From NCBI GenBank assembly GCA_001873995.1, contig MNVR01000034.1:1-45866 (forward strand): a DNA stretch of 45,866 nucleotides, given 5' to 3'. Position 1 is the stretch's first letter; the number at the start of each line of letters is the position of its first letter. Origin of the DNA: Candidatus Phelpsiimicrobium noxiivivens. GTDB taxonomy: Bacteria > Omnitrophota > Gorgyraeia > Velamenicoccales > Velamenicoccaceae. The position numbers were made by a program, and so were the translations under genes. Positions 17,933 to 27,001 of this stretch are shown one piece after another. Below the pieces are notes generated by a model. The model made no database searches. It worked only from the letters and a program-made list of their open reading frames with translations, and had not been told where the DNA came from.

Positions 17933-18327
17933 TATCCTATGAGCTCCTTGGTAACATCTAAAATATCTTCTCTGCCAAAAGGCTTGCGAAGCATTTTATC
18001 TATGGCCCCTTCTTCTAACATAGCCAGACAATCCGCGATATGAATGGCAACACCTTTGGGCCAACCTGTCATAATGCATACTTTTAATCTAGGATTGACC
18101 TTTTTCAATTCGCGAAAAATATCCAATCCGCTCATTTCCGGTAAATGAATATCTAAAAAGACCAGGTCAAAAACACGGTGCCGCGCTTTTTCAATGGCTT
18201 CAACGCCGCAAGAAGCCCATTCAGCCGCGTATCCAGCTCTTTCTAATATAGCTTTCATGGCAATGCCCGTATCTTCTTCGTCGTCAACGATGAGCAAGGC
18301 GTGTTTCTTCTCAAAAATCTCCGCCAT
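17932..18327 (-). CDS. Single-domain response regulator (CheY-like receiver)
   Basis: A stand-alone receiver domain of about 131 residues. LLIVDDEEDTG gives the acidic pocket, FLDIHLPEMSG the phosphorylated aspartate, CIMTGWPKG the conserved T, and LRKPF the lysine. No DNA-binding output domain follows, so it must act by protein contact. I start it at the ATG at 18327, directly after a G-rich ribosome binding site. A TTG-started extension to 18363 would run through hairpins and add residues unlike the family. No histidine kinase is adjacent. The upstream gap contains three consecutive hairpins. Confidence 0.85.
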   Translation of the reverse strand: MAEIFEKKHALLIVDDEEDTGIAMKAILERAGYAAEWASCGVEAIEKARHRVFDLVFLDIHLPEMSGLDIFRELKKVNPRLKVCIMTGWPKGVAIHIADCLAMLEEGAIDKMLRKPFGREDILDVTKELIG

Positions 18328-18335
18328 CTCCCCCC

Positions 18336-18396
18336 CTGTGTGGAAAACACAGCACTGGCCCAATTCCTTTAAGGGCCAGGCGCCATCAGCGCCTGG
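18336..18396 (-). promoter_or_regulatory. Three-hairpin region between queH and the response regulator
   Basis: Read on the minus strand: CCAGGCGC/GCGCCTGG (18396-18376), then CTGGCCC/GGGCCAG (18379-18355), then CTGTGT/ACACAG (18352-18336). The first two share the four bases 18376-18379, so they cannot form together. The third ends a few bases before the ribosome binding site. The queH stop codon lies in the loop of the first. This arrangement could couple queH translation to access of the response-regulator start; no ligand class is recognised. Confidence 0.45.
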
Positions 18397-18943
18397 TGTA
18401 TATTTTCTTCTCTCTTTGTTCTATCGCCTCTTTCTCAGAATAAATACAGCCGCAATAATTCTGATGATAAAGCTGCCACTCTTTTGAAGCCTTGTGAGAT
18501 TCCGCGAAACCTTTACGGAAATTCCTCGCCAAAAAGTTAACGCCGTATTTCAAAGCAAGCTCTTCGCCTAAAATTTTTATTTTATCTATATCCTGATAAG
18601 GGCTTGAGAGAAGCGTAGTAGTAAAATTAGATATACCATATTCCGCGGCAACGCGGGCCGTCTCTTCCAACCGTATCCTCCAGCAAAATATATGCTGCTC
18701 GCTTCTGCTCTCTATGCGCGAGGCCTCTCTTAAAAATTTCTCAAAATCATAGCGGTGGTAAATAACATTTAGAGAAAGCCGCTCGGCCGCGGCTAAAACC
18801 GCTTCATATCTCTTTTTATATTCAGAGTAAGGATGAATGTTAGGATTGTAAAAAAACCCATCAACATCAAAACCTTCATTCTTAAGCGCCCGAGCCGGAT
18901 ACACAGCGCACGGCCCGCAACAAATATGCAGAAGGGCCTTCAT
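18386..18943 (-). CDS. queH: Epoxyqueuosine reductase QueH
   Basis: QueH (formerly DUF208) reduces epoxyqueuosine to queuosine in tRNA and is the non-homologous replacement of QueG. The 185-residue protein shows the family cysteines in [13 protein letters not shown] at 4-16, CWRIRL near 86-91 and YCGCIYSE near 163-170. These bind a 4Fe-4S cluster and a second metal. The motif FFYNPNIHP near 30-38 is also typical. Its ATG overlaps the ruvB stop by four bases. With queA and tgt in this window, the late queuosine pathway is present. Confidence 0.94.
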   Translation of the reverse strand: MKALLHICCGPCAVYPARALKNEGFDVDGFFYNPNIHPYSEYKKRYEAVLAAAERLSLNVIYHRYDFEKFLREASRIESRSEQHIFCWRIRLEETARVAAEYGISNFTTTLLSSPYQDIDKIKILGEELALKYGVNFLARNFRKGFAESHKASKEWQLYHQNYCGCIYSEKEAIEQREKKIYTRR

Positions 18944-19950
18944 GGCCGAGGTTGGCTAATATCAAGATGCTGGTAGGCAAGAGCCGTCGCTTCTCTACCG
19001 CGCGAGGTCCTCTTTAAGAAACCCGCTTTCAGGAGATATGGCTCAATAGTATCAACTATAGTATCTTGCTCTTCGTTTAAGGTCGCGGCCAACGTCTCTA
19101 TACCCACAGGCCCGCCTTGATACGTTGAAATAATGGCCTTCAAAACCTTGCGGTCAACTTCATCCAATCCGCCTGTGTCTATGCCAAGGCTGGCAAGGGC
19201 GCTATCGGCTATACCCTGAGTTATAGCGTTCGCCGACTTCACCTGAGCATAATCCCTGACGCGTTTTAATAATCTATTGGCGACACGGGGAGTACCGCGG
19301 GCCCTGCGGGCTATCTCAAGTGAGCCGCTTTCGTCTATCTTGATACCCAAAAGGCTGGCCGAGCGCTTAATAATAGTACTCAAATCCTTCTCTTTATAAA
19401 AATCAAAGTGATGCAGAATGCCAAATCTGGAGCGAAGCGGCGAACCGATAAGCCCGCTACGCGTAGTAGCGCCCACCAAAGTGAAACGCTTAAGGTTGAA
19501 CTTGATGGTCCTGGCGTAAGGGCCTTTATCTATAACAAAATCTATCTGGAAATTTTCCATCGCGGGATACAGGAATTCTTCAACTACTTTAGAGAGGCGG
19601 TGTATCTCGTCTATAAAAAACACGTCGCCATCTTCAAGATTGGTCAAGATGCCTATTAGGTCTCCGGCGCGTTCTATGGCAGGGCCTGAAGTGGCAGTTA
19701 TCTTGGAGCCCATTTCGTGGGCAATGATGGTAGCAAGGCACGTCTTACCTAATCCAGGAGGGCCGCAGAGAAGGACATGCTCTAAAGGTTCATTCCTCTG
19801 CTTAGCCGCTGTCAGGGAAACCTTAAGATTATCTACAAGCTCGTGCTGGCCTATAAACTCATCCAAGGCCGTAGGCCTCAGAGAAATATTTAAGACGACA
19901 TCTTCGTCAGTTTCGTTCTTTTCCGCGAACGGATAGAATTTTTCGTCCAT
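18940..19950 (-). CDS. ruvB: Holliday junction branch migration ATPase RuvB
   Basis: RuvB is the hexameric AAA+ motor that drives Holliday junction branch migration with RuvA. The 336-residue protein has Walker A GPPGLGKT at 63-70, Walker B FFIDEIHR near 115, the sensor motif GATTRSG near 159-165, and the C-terminal winged helix ending [13 protein letters not shown]. The N-terminal [13 protein letters not shown] is typical. ruvA and ruvC are not in the window; the neighbours are scpA and queH. Confidence 0.96.
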   Translation of the reverse strand: MDEKFYPFAEKNETDEDVVLNISLRPTALDEFIGQHELVDNLKVSLTAAKQRNEPLEHVLLCGPPGLGKTCLATIIAHEMGSKITATSGPAIERAGDLIGILTNLEDGDVFFIDEIHRLSKVVEEFLYPAMENFQIDFVIDKGPYARTIKFNLKRFTLVGATTRSGLIGSPLRSRFGILHHFDFYKEKDLSTIIKRSASLLGIKIDESGSLEIARRARGTPRVANRLLKRVRDYAQVKSANAITQGIADSALASLGIDTGGLDEVDRKVLKAIISTYQGGPVGIETLAATLNEEQDTIVDTIEPYLLKAGFLKRTSRGREATALAYQHLDISQPRP

Positions 19951-19965
19951 ATAATAGCGCTCAAA

Positions 19966-20748
19966 TTACGCATCAGTAGCGGCACGCGGCGCCTCTTCAG
20001 CGGCACGCGTCTGCGGAGGCTTTACTTCAATATTTTCTCTGTTCCTAAAAACCTCTATTTCACCAAAAATGGCCTTCTGCACCACTATAACTTCTTTTAG
20101 GCGTATCAACTCAAGCACCGCTAAAAAAGTGGCTATGATCTCCAATTTATTTTTGCCCCGAGAGAATAATTCAGAAAGTTTTATCCTAGGCTGTGCCGCG
20201 AACATGTGCAAAAGCTCATGGACTTTACCCTCAACTGTAAACTCATCTTTGATAACTTCGTAAAAAAGCTCCTTTGGGACATCTTTTAAGGCTTTTGAAA
20301 AAGCGTTTATAAGATCAAAAAGGCTCGCCTCAAAAAAAGACTCACCAGTTTTATTATCTTCTAATACCGGGTTGCGTTTAAAAATATCCTGGCGCTCGCG
20401 CTCTTTCGAGCGCAACACTTGCGCCGCTTCTTTAAACTGCTTGTATTCTAATAACCTCTTGACCAATTCCGCCCTCGGGTCCTTTTCATCCTCGGGTATC
20501 TCATCTAAAATATCAGTCTCCTGAGGCAAAAGCATCTTTGACTTGATCTGCATAAGTGTCGCGGCCATCACGATAAATTCTCCGGCGATATTCAGGTCCA
20601 GCATCCTCATCAACTCCAGATACTGCAGATACTGGTCTAAGATCCCAGCAATAGGTATATCATAAACGTTGAGCTCGTTCTTTTTAATAAGGTACAGGAG
20701 CAGATCAAACGGCCCTTCAAATATGTCAAGTTTTATCTTGTAGGACAT
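19966..20748 (-). CDS. scpA: Segregation and condensation protein A
   Basis: ScpA is the kleisin subunit that bridges SMC heads in bacterial condensin. The 260-residue protein begins with the kleisin N-terminal domain (LDIFEGPFDLLLYLIKKNEL) that contacts the SMC neck. It ends with a winged helix near 190-240 (ATFLAVLELIRLKEVIVVQ) that binds the SMC head. A 16-base overlap with trpS suggests translational coupling. The usual partner gene scpB does not follow; ruvB does, so scpB must be elsewhere or missing. Confidence 0.93.
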   Translation of the reverse strand: MSYKIKLDIFEGPFDLLLYLIKKNELNVYDIPIAGILDQYLQYLELMRMLDLNIAGEFIVMAATLMQIKSKMLLPQETDILDEIPEDEKDPRAELVKRLLEYKQFKEAAQVLRSKERERQDIFKRNPVLEDNKTGESFFEASLFDLINAFSKALKDVPKELFYEVIKDEFTVEGKVHELLHMFAAQPRIKLSELFSRGKNKLEIIATFLAVLELIRLKEVIVVQKAIFGEIEVFRNRENIEVKPPQTRAAEEAPRAATDA

Positions 20749-21731
20749 GGCGTTAACCTCAGAACCTCTCTAACTTCCTTCATCGTGACAGCAGCAACTT
20801 TTTCGGCGCGCGCGCGGCCAGCTTCAAGGATACACGCAAGTTTCTTTTTATCTTCTAAATAATGGCGGCGTTTTTCCTGGAACGGACCTAAAAATTTGAC
20901 CAGTTCTTCCCCCAAAATAGATTTGCACTCCGTGCACCCCACCTCGGCCTTACTGCACCAAGAAGCAACTTTATCTTTCAACTCCGGAGCGAATATTTCA
21001 AAATAGCTATGCACATTGCACGTATCAGGATGCCCGGGGTCTGTCTTTCTTATTCTTTTAGGGTCTGTGAACATGCCCTGGGTCTTTTTTTTGATCACAT
21101 CCTGAGCATCAGAAAGCGCTATAAAATTATTATAACTTTTGCTCATCTTACGGCCGTCTAATCCAAGCAGCCTTGGCACGGGAGTCAATAACGGCCTTGG
21201 TTCTGGAAATATCTCTTTGTAAAGCCCGTTAAATTTTCTGACGATCTCACGCGTCAATTCCAGATGCGGCAATTGATCTTCTCCTACGGGCACAACGTGA
21301 GCCTTATATAGACAGATGTCAGCAGCTTGCAGCACGGGATACCCTAAAAAAGCATAAGTTGATATATGCCTGTCTTTTAATTCCTTCATCTGCTCCTTGT
21401 ATGTCGGGCACCGCTCCAACCAACCTAGGGGTGTCAAGGCCGAGAAAACCATATAGAGCTCTAAATGGGCGGGTATCTGAGACTGGATAAAGATGGTGCT
21501 TTTGCCGGGGTCTATGCCTGAGGCAAGCCAATCCGCGACATTGTCGTAAAGAGAATCTTCTATTATTTTTGAATTCTCATATTCGCTCATGAGCGCGTGC
21601 CAATCAGCGGCCATGAAGAAACATTCGTATTCGCTCTGCAGGCGCGCCCAATTATTCAAGGCTCCCACGAGGTGGCCCAAATGAAGCTTTCCCGTGGGCC
21701 GCATGCCGCTAAGTATCCTCTGTTTAGACAT
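20733..21731 (-). CDS. trpS: Tryptophanyl-tRNA synthetase
   Basis: A class I aminoacyl-tRNA synthetase of 332 residues, normal for bacterial TrpRS. The HIGH-type motif is PTGKLHLGHLVGA at 12-24 and the KMSKS loop is GRKMSKSYNN near residue 200. The substrate-pocket stretch MAADWHALMSEY near 43-54 is also typical. It overlaps scpA by 16 bases and lies 67 bases after infB. That gap is AT-rich and shows no convincing signal. Confidence 0.96.
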   Translation of the reverse strand: MSKQRILSGMRPTGKLHLGHLVGALNNWARLQSEYECFFMAADWHALMSEYENSKIIEDSLYDNVADWLASGIDPGKSTIFIQSQIPAHLELYMVFSALTPLGWLERCPTYKEQMKELKDRHISTYAFLGYPVLQAADICLYKAHVVPVGEDQLPHLELTREIVRKFNGLYKEIFPEPRPLLTPVPRLLGLDGRKMSKSYNNFIALSDAQDVIKKKTQGMFTDPKRIRKTDPGHPDTCNVHSYFEIFAPELKDKVASWCSKAEVGCTECKSILGEELVKFLGPFQEKRRHYLEDKKKLACILEAGRARAEKVAAVTMKEVREVLRLTPCPTR

Positions 21732-21798
21732 ATAATAGAGTAAATTACGATCAATAAATAAAAAATTAGTTGGGCGTAGGCGGCTTTATATTTATATT

Positions 21799-23895
21799 TT
21801 ACTCAAGTTTACGCGCTATGGACTCTAATTGAAACGCGTCTATAAAATCGCCTTCCTTGATATCATTGAAGCCAGCCAGCGAGATACCGCATTCAAAACC
21901 CTCAGCCACCTCGCGAACATCATCTTTAAACCTCTTCAAAGCCGCAATCTTGCCCTCAAAGGCTACCTCGCCATTCCTGACCAGCGAGACCTGAGCATTC
22001 CTGGCGATCTTACCTTTCTTGACCATAGAACCCGCGACAACCCCCGCTTTGGTCAGCTGAAATACCTTTTTGACTTCAGCCCTGCCCAAAAATACCTTCT
22101 TTATCCTCGGAGACAACATACCTTCCAAAGCCGCCTTCATATCATTTATGATCTCATAAATAACGCAATACGTCCTTATATCAATACCTTCTTTGCTTGC
22201 CATCTCTCTCGCCTGAGCATCAGGCTCGACCTGAAAACCAATGATAATAGCGTCAGAGGCTGTAGCCAAGACAATATCAGAGGTATTGATGATCCCGACA
22301 CCTTTATGCATCACGACTATCTGAACTTCACTCGTGCCTATTTTCCGTAGAGAGTCTACAATAGCCTCAAGAGACCCCTGGACGTCGGCTTTTAAAATAA
22401 TATTCAATTCTTTAACGCCTCGGGACTTTATCTCCTGATAAACATCTTCTAAATGTATATGGGCCCTCTTATGCGCCGGTTCAAGGCGAAGCCTCCTTGA
22501 TTCTTCTTGCCTGCTGTCTACTAATTCGCGCGCCTTTTTTTCATCGCTCACGACAAAAAACTTATCACCCGCCTCAGGCACGCCGGATAAACCCGTTATC
22601 TCAACAGGCGTTGAAGGCCCAGCCTCTTCAACGCTCTGACGTAAGCTATTTGACATTGCCTTGACCCTGCCGCTCTGAAAACCGACAATTACAAAATCAC
22701 CTAATCGCAGAATGCCGCTCTGGACCAAGACAGTAGCCACAGGCCCGCGCCCTTTGCTGAGCTTGGCTTCAACAATAACACCCAATGCATCCCGCTCGTA
22801 GATAGTTTTAAGTTCCAGCATTTCCGCTTCAAGCAGGATCATTTCTAACAAATGATCAATACCCTCGCCTGTCTTCGCGGAGACGCCTACAGTGATCGTC
22901 TTACCGCCCCAATCCTCAGGGATCAGCCCTAATTCATTGAGCTGTCTTTTAAGTTTATCTATATTTGCCTGTGGTTTATCTATCTTGTTCATCGCCACGA
23001 TAATAGGCACGCCCGCCGCTTTAGCGTGGTCTAAAGCTTCTATGGTCTGCGGCATAACGCCGTCGTCCGCGGCAATTACCAGGACAACGATATCTGTCGC
23101 GTTAGCCCCCCTAGCGCGCATCGCGGTAAACGCCTCATGGCCAGGTGTGTCCAAAAAAGCTATTCTGCCATTTGGCAATTTGACTTCATAGGCGCCGATA
23201 TGCTGTGTAATGCCCCCGTGCTCGGATTCCGCGACTTTAGTGCGCCTGATAGCGTCTAAGAGCGAAGTCTTTCCGTGGTCCACATGCCCCATGAATGTCA
23301 CAATAGGAGGCCTAGGCTTAAGCAATTTGGCGTCGCTCTTGCTGATCTTGACGACAGCCTCTTCCAAAGTAGGCGGTTTCTTTAATTCAAAACCGTAGTT
23401 CTTCAATAACTCAGAAACAATATCTTCGCTCAAATTCTGGTTGATATTAGCGAACAATTTAAATTTGACTATAATATATTTGATCAATTCGCTGGATCTT
23501 ATGCCAAGCCGTATTGCCAGGTCCTTGATAGAAATAGGCACCACTAATTCAAGAGGCTTATAGATCTTCTCGGCCGCCTCAGCCGCCTCGGCCTGTTCTA
23601 CGGCAGAGCCTTGAGGCAATGCTGCTTCTTTTGAAGAAACGGCCGTCTCTTCCTTCTTGACTGATACATGTTTCTGCTCTTTCAGGATATGTTTAACGGC
23701 ATCCGGTTTTTTTAAACCAGTTACAACATGCCCAGTCTTTGAAGAAGCCCTCGCTTCCAAAAAAAGCTTTACGACGTCCTCATCAAGGCTAGCCATATGG
23801 TTTTTAGCCTCAATGTTACGCTCTTTCAATTTAGCCAAAAGGTCTTTGCTAGCCAAACCCAACTCTTTAGCTAACTCATACACTCTCATCTTCAC
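21799..23895 (-). CDS. infB: Translation initiation factor IF-2
   Basis: IF-2 is the GTPase that places initiator tRNA on the ribosome. The 698-residue protein has two IF2-N domains (about 1-50 and 115-165), joined by a short alanine/glutamate-rich linker. The GTPase core has GHVDHGKT at 203-210, DTPGHE and MNKID. Two beta-barrels and the C-terminal fMet-tRNA domain complete it. The start is GTG at 23895, five bases after AAGGAG; an ATG two codons further (23889) is nearly as good. It lies in the rimP-nusA-infB order, but rbfA does not follow; trpS does. Confidence 0.96.
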   Translation of the reverse strand: MKMRVYELAKELGLASKDLLAKLKERNIEAKNHMASLDEDVVKLFLEARASSKTGHVVTGLKKPDAVKHILKEQKHVSVKKEETAVSSKEAALPQGSAVEQAEAAEAAEKIYKPLELVVPISIKDLAIRLGIRSSELIKYIIVKFKLFANINQNLSEDIVSELLKNYGFELKKPPTLEEAVVKISKSDAKLLKPRPPIVTFMGHVDHGKTSLLDAIRRTKVAESEHGGITQHIGAYEVKLPNGRIAFLDTPGHEAFTAMRARGANATDIVVLVIAADDGVMPQTIEALDHAKAAGVPIIVAMNKIDKPQANIDKLKRQLNELGLIPEDWGGKTITVGVSAKTGEGIDHLLEMILLEAEMLELKTIYERDALGVIVEAKLSKGRGPVATVLVQSGILRLGDFVIVGFQSGRVKAMSNSLRQSVEEAGPSTPVEITGLSGVPEAGDKFFVVSDEKKARELVDSRQEESRRLRLEPAHKRAHIHLEDVYQEIKSRGVKELNIILKADVQGSLEAIVDSLRKIGTSEVQIVVMHKGVGIINTSDIVLATASDAIIIGFQVEPDAQAREMASKEGIDIRTYCVIYEIINDMKAALEGMLSPRIKKVFLGRAEVKKVFQLTKAGVVAGSMVKKGKIARNAQVSLVRNGEVAFEGKIAALKRFKDDVREVAEGFECGISLAGFNDIKEGDFIDAFQLESIARKLE

Positions 23896-23931
23896 TTTGC
23901 TCCTTGTAGGTATCTCTTCCTTACAATGTTA

Positions 23932-23978
23932 GACCCGACCCTTATAATGAATCGGGTCGGTCTACCCCTTTCTGGGGT
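23932..23978. repeat. Two-hairpin intergenic repeat, copy B
   Basis: Same layout as the element at 4006-4050: a first stem GACCCGACCC / GGGTCGGTC (one-base bulge) around CTTATAATGAATC-type loop bases, then ACCCC (23964-23968) and GGGGT (23974-23978) around TTTCT. The stems differ from copy A by paired changes. It lies in the nusA-infB gap, 36 bases before the infB start. Confidence 0.65.
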
Positions 23979-23992
23979 GATCCCGAAGCCTG

Positions 23993-24038
23993 CTTGTAAA
24001 TTTTATAGCCCGGAATACCTGGGCATAAAATTTACAAG
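23993..24038. repeat. Palindrome spanning the nusA stop codon
   Basis: CTTGTAAATTTTAT (23993-24006) and its exact inverse ATAAAATTTACAAG (24025-24038) are separated by 18 bases that themselves pair as CCC/GGG and GG/CC. The nusA stop codon (24032-24034) lies in the right arm. No T-run follows the stem, so a simple intrinsic terminator is unlikely. Confidence 0.75.
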
Positions 24039-25210
24039 CCCTTAGGCAAGGGATTAACTCCTATCAACCTTTCTTTGGCTAAGGCAATGATCTTTTCTGC
24101 CTTTTTTTCGCCGATACCTTTTACCTGGGTCAGCTGTTCAACGGTCGAAGCCGCGATCTTTTCAAGGTTGTCAAAACCAGCGTCAATAAGCTGCGTTAAG
24201 ACTTTTTCTCCTACGCCGTCAAGGCTCATTTCAGCGCGGGTCTTCTTGGCCTCTTCTTTTTCCTTTACGATCTCCTCGCGCGTGCGAATATCAAGGTCCC
24301 AGCCGATCAACCTAGACGCCAATCGAACGTTCTGTCCGTGTTTACCTATAGCCAGCGACAACTGATCATCTGCAACTATAACCTGCGAGCGCTGGCCCTC
24401 TTTATCTAACCTTATCTCAGTTATCTTGGCAGGAGACAACGCGGCCGTGATATATTCCCTTAGATCATCACTCCAACGAATAATATCTATTTTCTCCCCC
24501 TGAAGTTCCATAACTATATCTTTAACTCGTGAGCCGCGCATGCCTACACAAGCGCCCACGCAATCCACCTTTTCATCTTTTGACCAGACGGCTATCTTTG
24601 TCCGCTCTCCGGCCTCGCGCGAAATGGATTTCACCTCAACAATACCTTCAAATATCTCCGGCACTTCCAATTCAAAAAGCTTTTTTACAAAGAGCGGGCT
24701 CGTCCTGGAAAGTATGATCTGCGGGCCCTTAATTTCGCGCTTTACATCAAGTATATAAGCGCGTATCCTCTGGCCTTGCCTAAAATCATCCCGCGGTGAC
24801 TGTTCGCGTTTAGGCATAAGCCCTTCGGCCTTACCCAGCAGGTCCACTACGATATTGCCCTTATCAAACCTATAGACAGTACCGCTGACGATATCACCTA
24901 CTTTAGCTGAAAATTCGTTGAAGATAACGTCTTTCTCGGCCTCCCGGATCTTCTGTATTATTACCTGCTTGGCGGTCTGAGCGGCTATGCGCCCGAAATC
25001 AACGTTCTCTATCTCTTTTTTATCCATAAAAGCTCTTATCTTTCCGTCGGTTTTATCAATAGTAACGGAAATATTATCGGCGGTCTTTGAGCCGATAGCC
25101 TTCTTCACAGCGCTAACCATTGCCGATTCAACTGCCGCGAGTAACACCTCTTTCTTGATCCCGCGCTCTCTCTCAATATGATCTAATATCGCCATCAATT
25201 CATTACTCAT
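24032..25210 (-). CDS. nusA: Transcription termination/antitermination factor NusA
   Basis: NusA binds RNA polymerase and RNA, affecting pausing, termination and antitermination. The 392-residue protein has the N-terminal polymerase-binding domain and an S1 domain (GDIVSGTVYRFDKGNIVVDL near 109-128). Two KH domains follow, one with GACVGMRGSRVKDI near 220-233 and one with AIGKHGQNVRLAS. A C-terminal helix-hairpin-helix pair (VKGIGEKKAEKII) resembles the acidic repeats of longer NusA proteins. It stands between rimP and infB as in most bacteria. Its stop codon is inside a 46-base palindrome. Confidence 0.96.
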   Translation of the reverse strand: MSNELMAILDHIERERGIKKEVLLAAVESAMVSAVKKAIGSKTADNISVTIDKTDGKIRAFMDKKEIENVDFGRIAAQTAKQVIIQKIREAEKDVIFNEFSAKVGDIVSGTVYRFDKGNIVVDLLGKAEGLMPKREQSPRDDFRQGQRIRAYILDVKREIKGPQIILSRTSPLFVKKLFELEVPEIFEGIVEVKSISREAGERTKIAVWSKDEKVDCVGACVGMRGSRVKDIVMELQGEKIDIIRWSDDLREYITAALSPAKITEIRLDKEGQRSQVIVADDQLSLAIGKHGQNVRLASRLIGWDLDIRTREEIVKEKEEAKKTRAEMSLDGVGEKVLTQLIDAGFDNLEKIAASTVEQLTQVKGIGEKKAEKIIALAKERLIGVNPLPKGL

Positions 25211-25291
25211 GAAAAACCTCTCTTAGGGCACATCAAGTGCTATTTAGTGAAATTCCGACGAAACATTCTTCTCTTATTTCCCTTTTACAGG

Positions 25292-25765
25292 CTATGCGAG
25301 CCGGGGTAAGATCACCTGTTTTGCCCGGTTAACCTTTTCCAAAGGTATCATGATTATTTTGTTTTCAGTTTTTATAGAAACCGCGTCCGTCCCAACGGAC
25401 TCAACACTCCCTAAATACTCTATTTTACCATCAAATGATCCTTTTAAAAATACCCTCACCTCGCGGCCTATGACGCGCCTGAAATCAGCTAAGGTTACCA
25501 AGGGCCGGTCTATACCAGGAGAGGAAACTTCCAAAACGTATCGCGCGGATATAGAAGCGTTTTCTTCAGCGATTTCTCCCAGCTCCGCGTTGAAGCGGGC
25601 GCATTCAGTTAAATTAATACCACCCTGCGCCCTGTCAGCTAAAACTTCTAAAATTAAAGCGCCTTCGTTATTCCTGTAAAATCTCATATCCACCAAAACA
25701 AAACCTGACCTTTCTAAATGAGAGCTAAAAAGCGGGCGCAGCTTTAAAAGTACATCTTCAAACAT
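25292..25765 (-). CDS. rimP: Ribosome maturation factor RimP
   Basis: RimP assists assembly of the 30S subunit. The 157-residue protein has the two-domain build: an N-terminal alpha/beta part with LVDMRFYRNNEGALILEV near 24-41 and the core signature YVLEVSSPGIDRPL near 98-111. An SH3-like C-terminal domain follows (EYLGSVESVGTDAVSIKTE). Its start overlaps the end of the upstream CpaF gene by 8 bases, and nusA follows after 81 bases. It is normal in length and motif. Confidence 0.94.
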   Translation of the reverse strand: MFEDVLLKLRPLFSSHLERSGFVLVDMRFYRNNEGALILEVLADRAQGGINLTECARFNAELGEIAEENASISARYVLEVSSPGIDRPLVTLADFRRVIGREVRVFLKGSFDGKIEYLGSVESVGTDAVSIKTENKIIMIPLEKVNRAKQVILPRLA

Positions 25766-26960
25766 TGCTATTCCCCGCCGATCTTAATTCAGCATGCTGC
25801 GCGCATTGTGGCTTTACAAGAACGTAGATATCCTTCAAGGCATATTCAGGACGGTTCTTTTCTACTCGTGAGATAGCCACCAAACGCCTGGTTCCATCAG
25901 GAAGCCTATCAACGGTAATAACAATATCAATGGCTGAAATGATCTGACGCCTGACCAGCTCGCCTGAGACGCTCGCGTTGCCCATCATAGCCATAGTCTC
26001 AAGGCGCAATAGCGCGTCCAACGCGGAATTGGCGTGCATAGTCGTCATAGAACCGACTTGCCCTATGTTCATGCACTGGAGCATGTCCAGCGTTTCTTCG
26101 CCCCGCACCTCACCTATAATGACCCTATCAGGCCTCATATGCAAGGCATTACGCACAAGGTCGCGTATCGTTATCTCACCCTTACCCTCTATAGTCTGCG
26201 GCCGCGTCTCAAGCGCGACTGAATGTTTCCCCGTCATACGCAACTCAAGTGTATCCTCGATTGTGATCACCCGTTCCAAGTCTGGAATAAAAGACGCCAA
26301 TATATTAAGTATGGTCGTCTTCCCTGAACCTGGGCCGCCGGCGATCACAATGTTAGAACGGCCCTTAACACACTCCTTCAAGAAATCAGCGACTTTTTCA
26401 TCAATGGTATGTCGCTCGATCAGATCGCGCATCTCTAAAACCTTATGGTGGGCCTTACGTATGGTCAGGATAGGGCCAAAAGGAGCCACGGGCCTGCGCA
26501 CAACGTTTAAGCGCGAACCGTCAGGTAGGCGCGCGTCAATATAAGGCTCAAATTCAGTTACGCGCCTCCCAGAAGGCGAGAGTATCCGTTCTATATAGAA
26601 AAACAGCTGCTCCTCGTCTTCAAACACAACATCCGTCTTTTGCATCTTACCTTCTCTTTCAATATACACTTCTTTTGGGCCATTTACCATTATCTCCCAG
26701 ACAGTCGGATCTGAAATAAGCCGGCCAATAGGCCCCAACCCGAATATCTCATTGACTATCTCTTCAATTATATAACTCCGCAGGCCGTCATCTATGGCCC
26801 CTTCCATCTTGGCTCGGACAACGGCATCTAAAGCAGCCTCTATCTGACGCCGGACAGTACCGTCATCAGCCTCATAGTCAAGCCTAGTCTTTTTTACATT
26901 CACTAAAACTTTAGACCTGACCTCTTCTTTAATCTGTTGTATCTTTTCCAATCTATCCAT
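25758..26960 (-). CDS. CpaF/TadA-type secretion ATPase (first paralogue)
   Basis: A 400-residue type II/IV secretion-system ATPase of the CpaF/TadA class, the motor that assembles Tad-type pili. Walker A is GGPGSGKTT near residues 209-217 and the Asp box is TIEDTLEL. Walker B is RPDRVIIGEVRG near 273-284 and the His box is MTTMHANS. The N-terminal region with VNEIFGLGPIGRLI and EIMVNGP is typical. Its end overlaps rimP by 8 bases, and proS lies 41 bases upstream. The TadB/TadC platform proteins that usually follow are missing. A diverged second copy lies on the other side of proS. Confidence 0.9.
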   Translation of the reverse strand: MDRLEKIQQIKEEVRSKVLVNVKKTRLDYEADDGTVRRQIEAALDAVVRAKMEGAIDDGLRSYIIEEIVNEIFGLGPIGRLISDPTVWEIMVNGPKEVYIEREGKMQKTDVVFEDEEQLFFYIERILSPSGRRVTEFEPYIDARLPDGSRLNVVRRPVAPFGPILTIRKAHHKVLEMRDLIERHTIDEKVADFLKECVKGRSNIVIAGGPGSGKTTILNILASFIPDLERVITIEDTLELRMTGKHSVALETRPQTIEGKGEITIRDLVRNALHMRPDRVIIGEVRGEETLDMLQCMNIGQVGSMTTMHANSALDALLRLETMAMMGNASVSGELVRRQIISAIDIVITVDRLPDGTRRLVAISRVEKNRPEYALKDIYVLVKPQCAQHAELRSAGNSNV

Positions 26961-27001
26961 TTTAACTTTGCCCTTTTGCGATTAAACCAGGAGTACTTTG
27001 C

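Noticed and set aside
18328-18363. A TTG-started extension of the response regulator
   Set aside because: It would translate two hairpins and adds residues absent from the receiver family; the ATG at 18327 has its own G-rich ribosome binding site.
23993-24038. The long palindrome after nusA as an intrinsic terminator
   Set aside because: The stem is AT-rich, contains the stop codon and is not followed by T residues; infB is expected on the same transcript.
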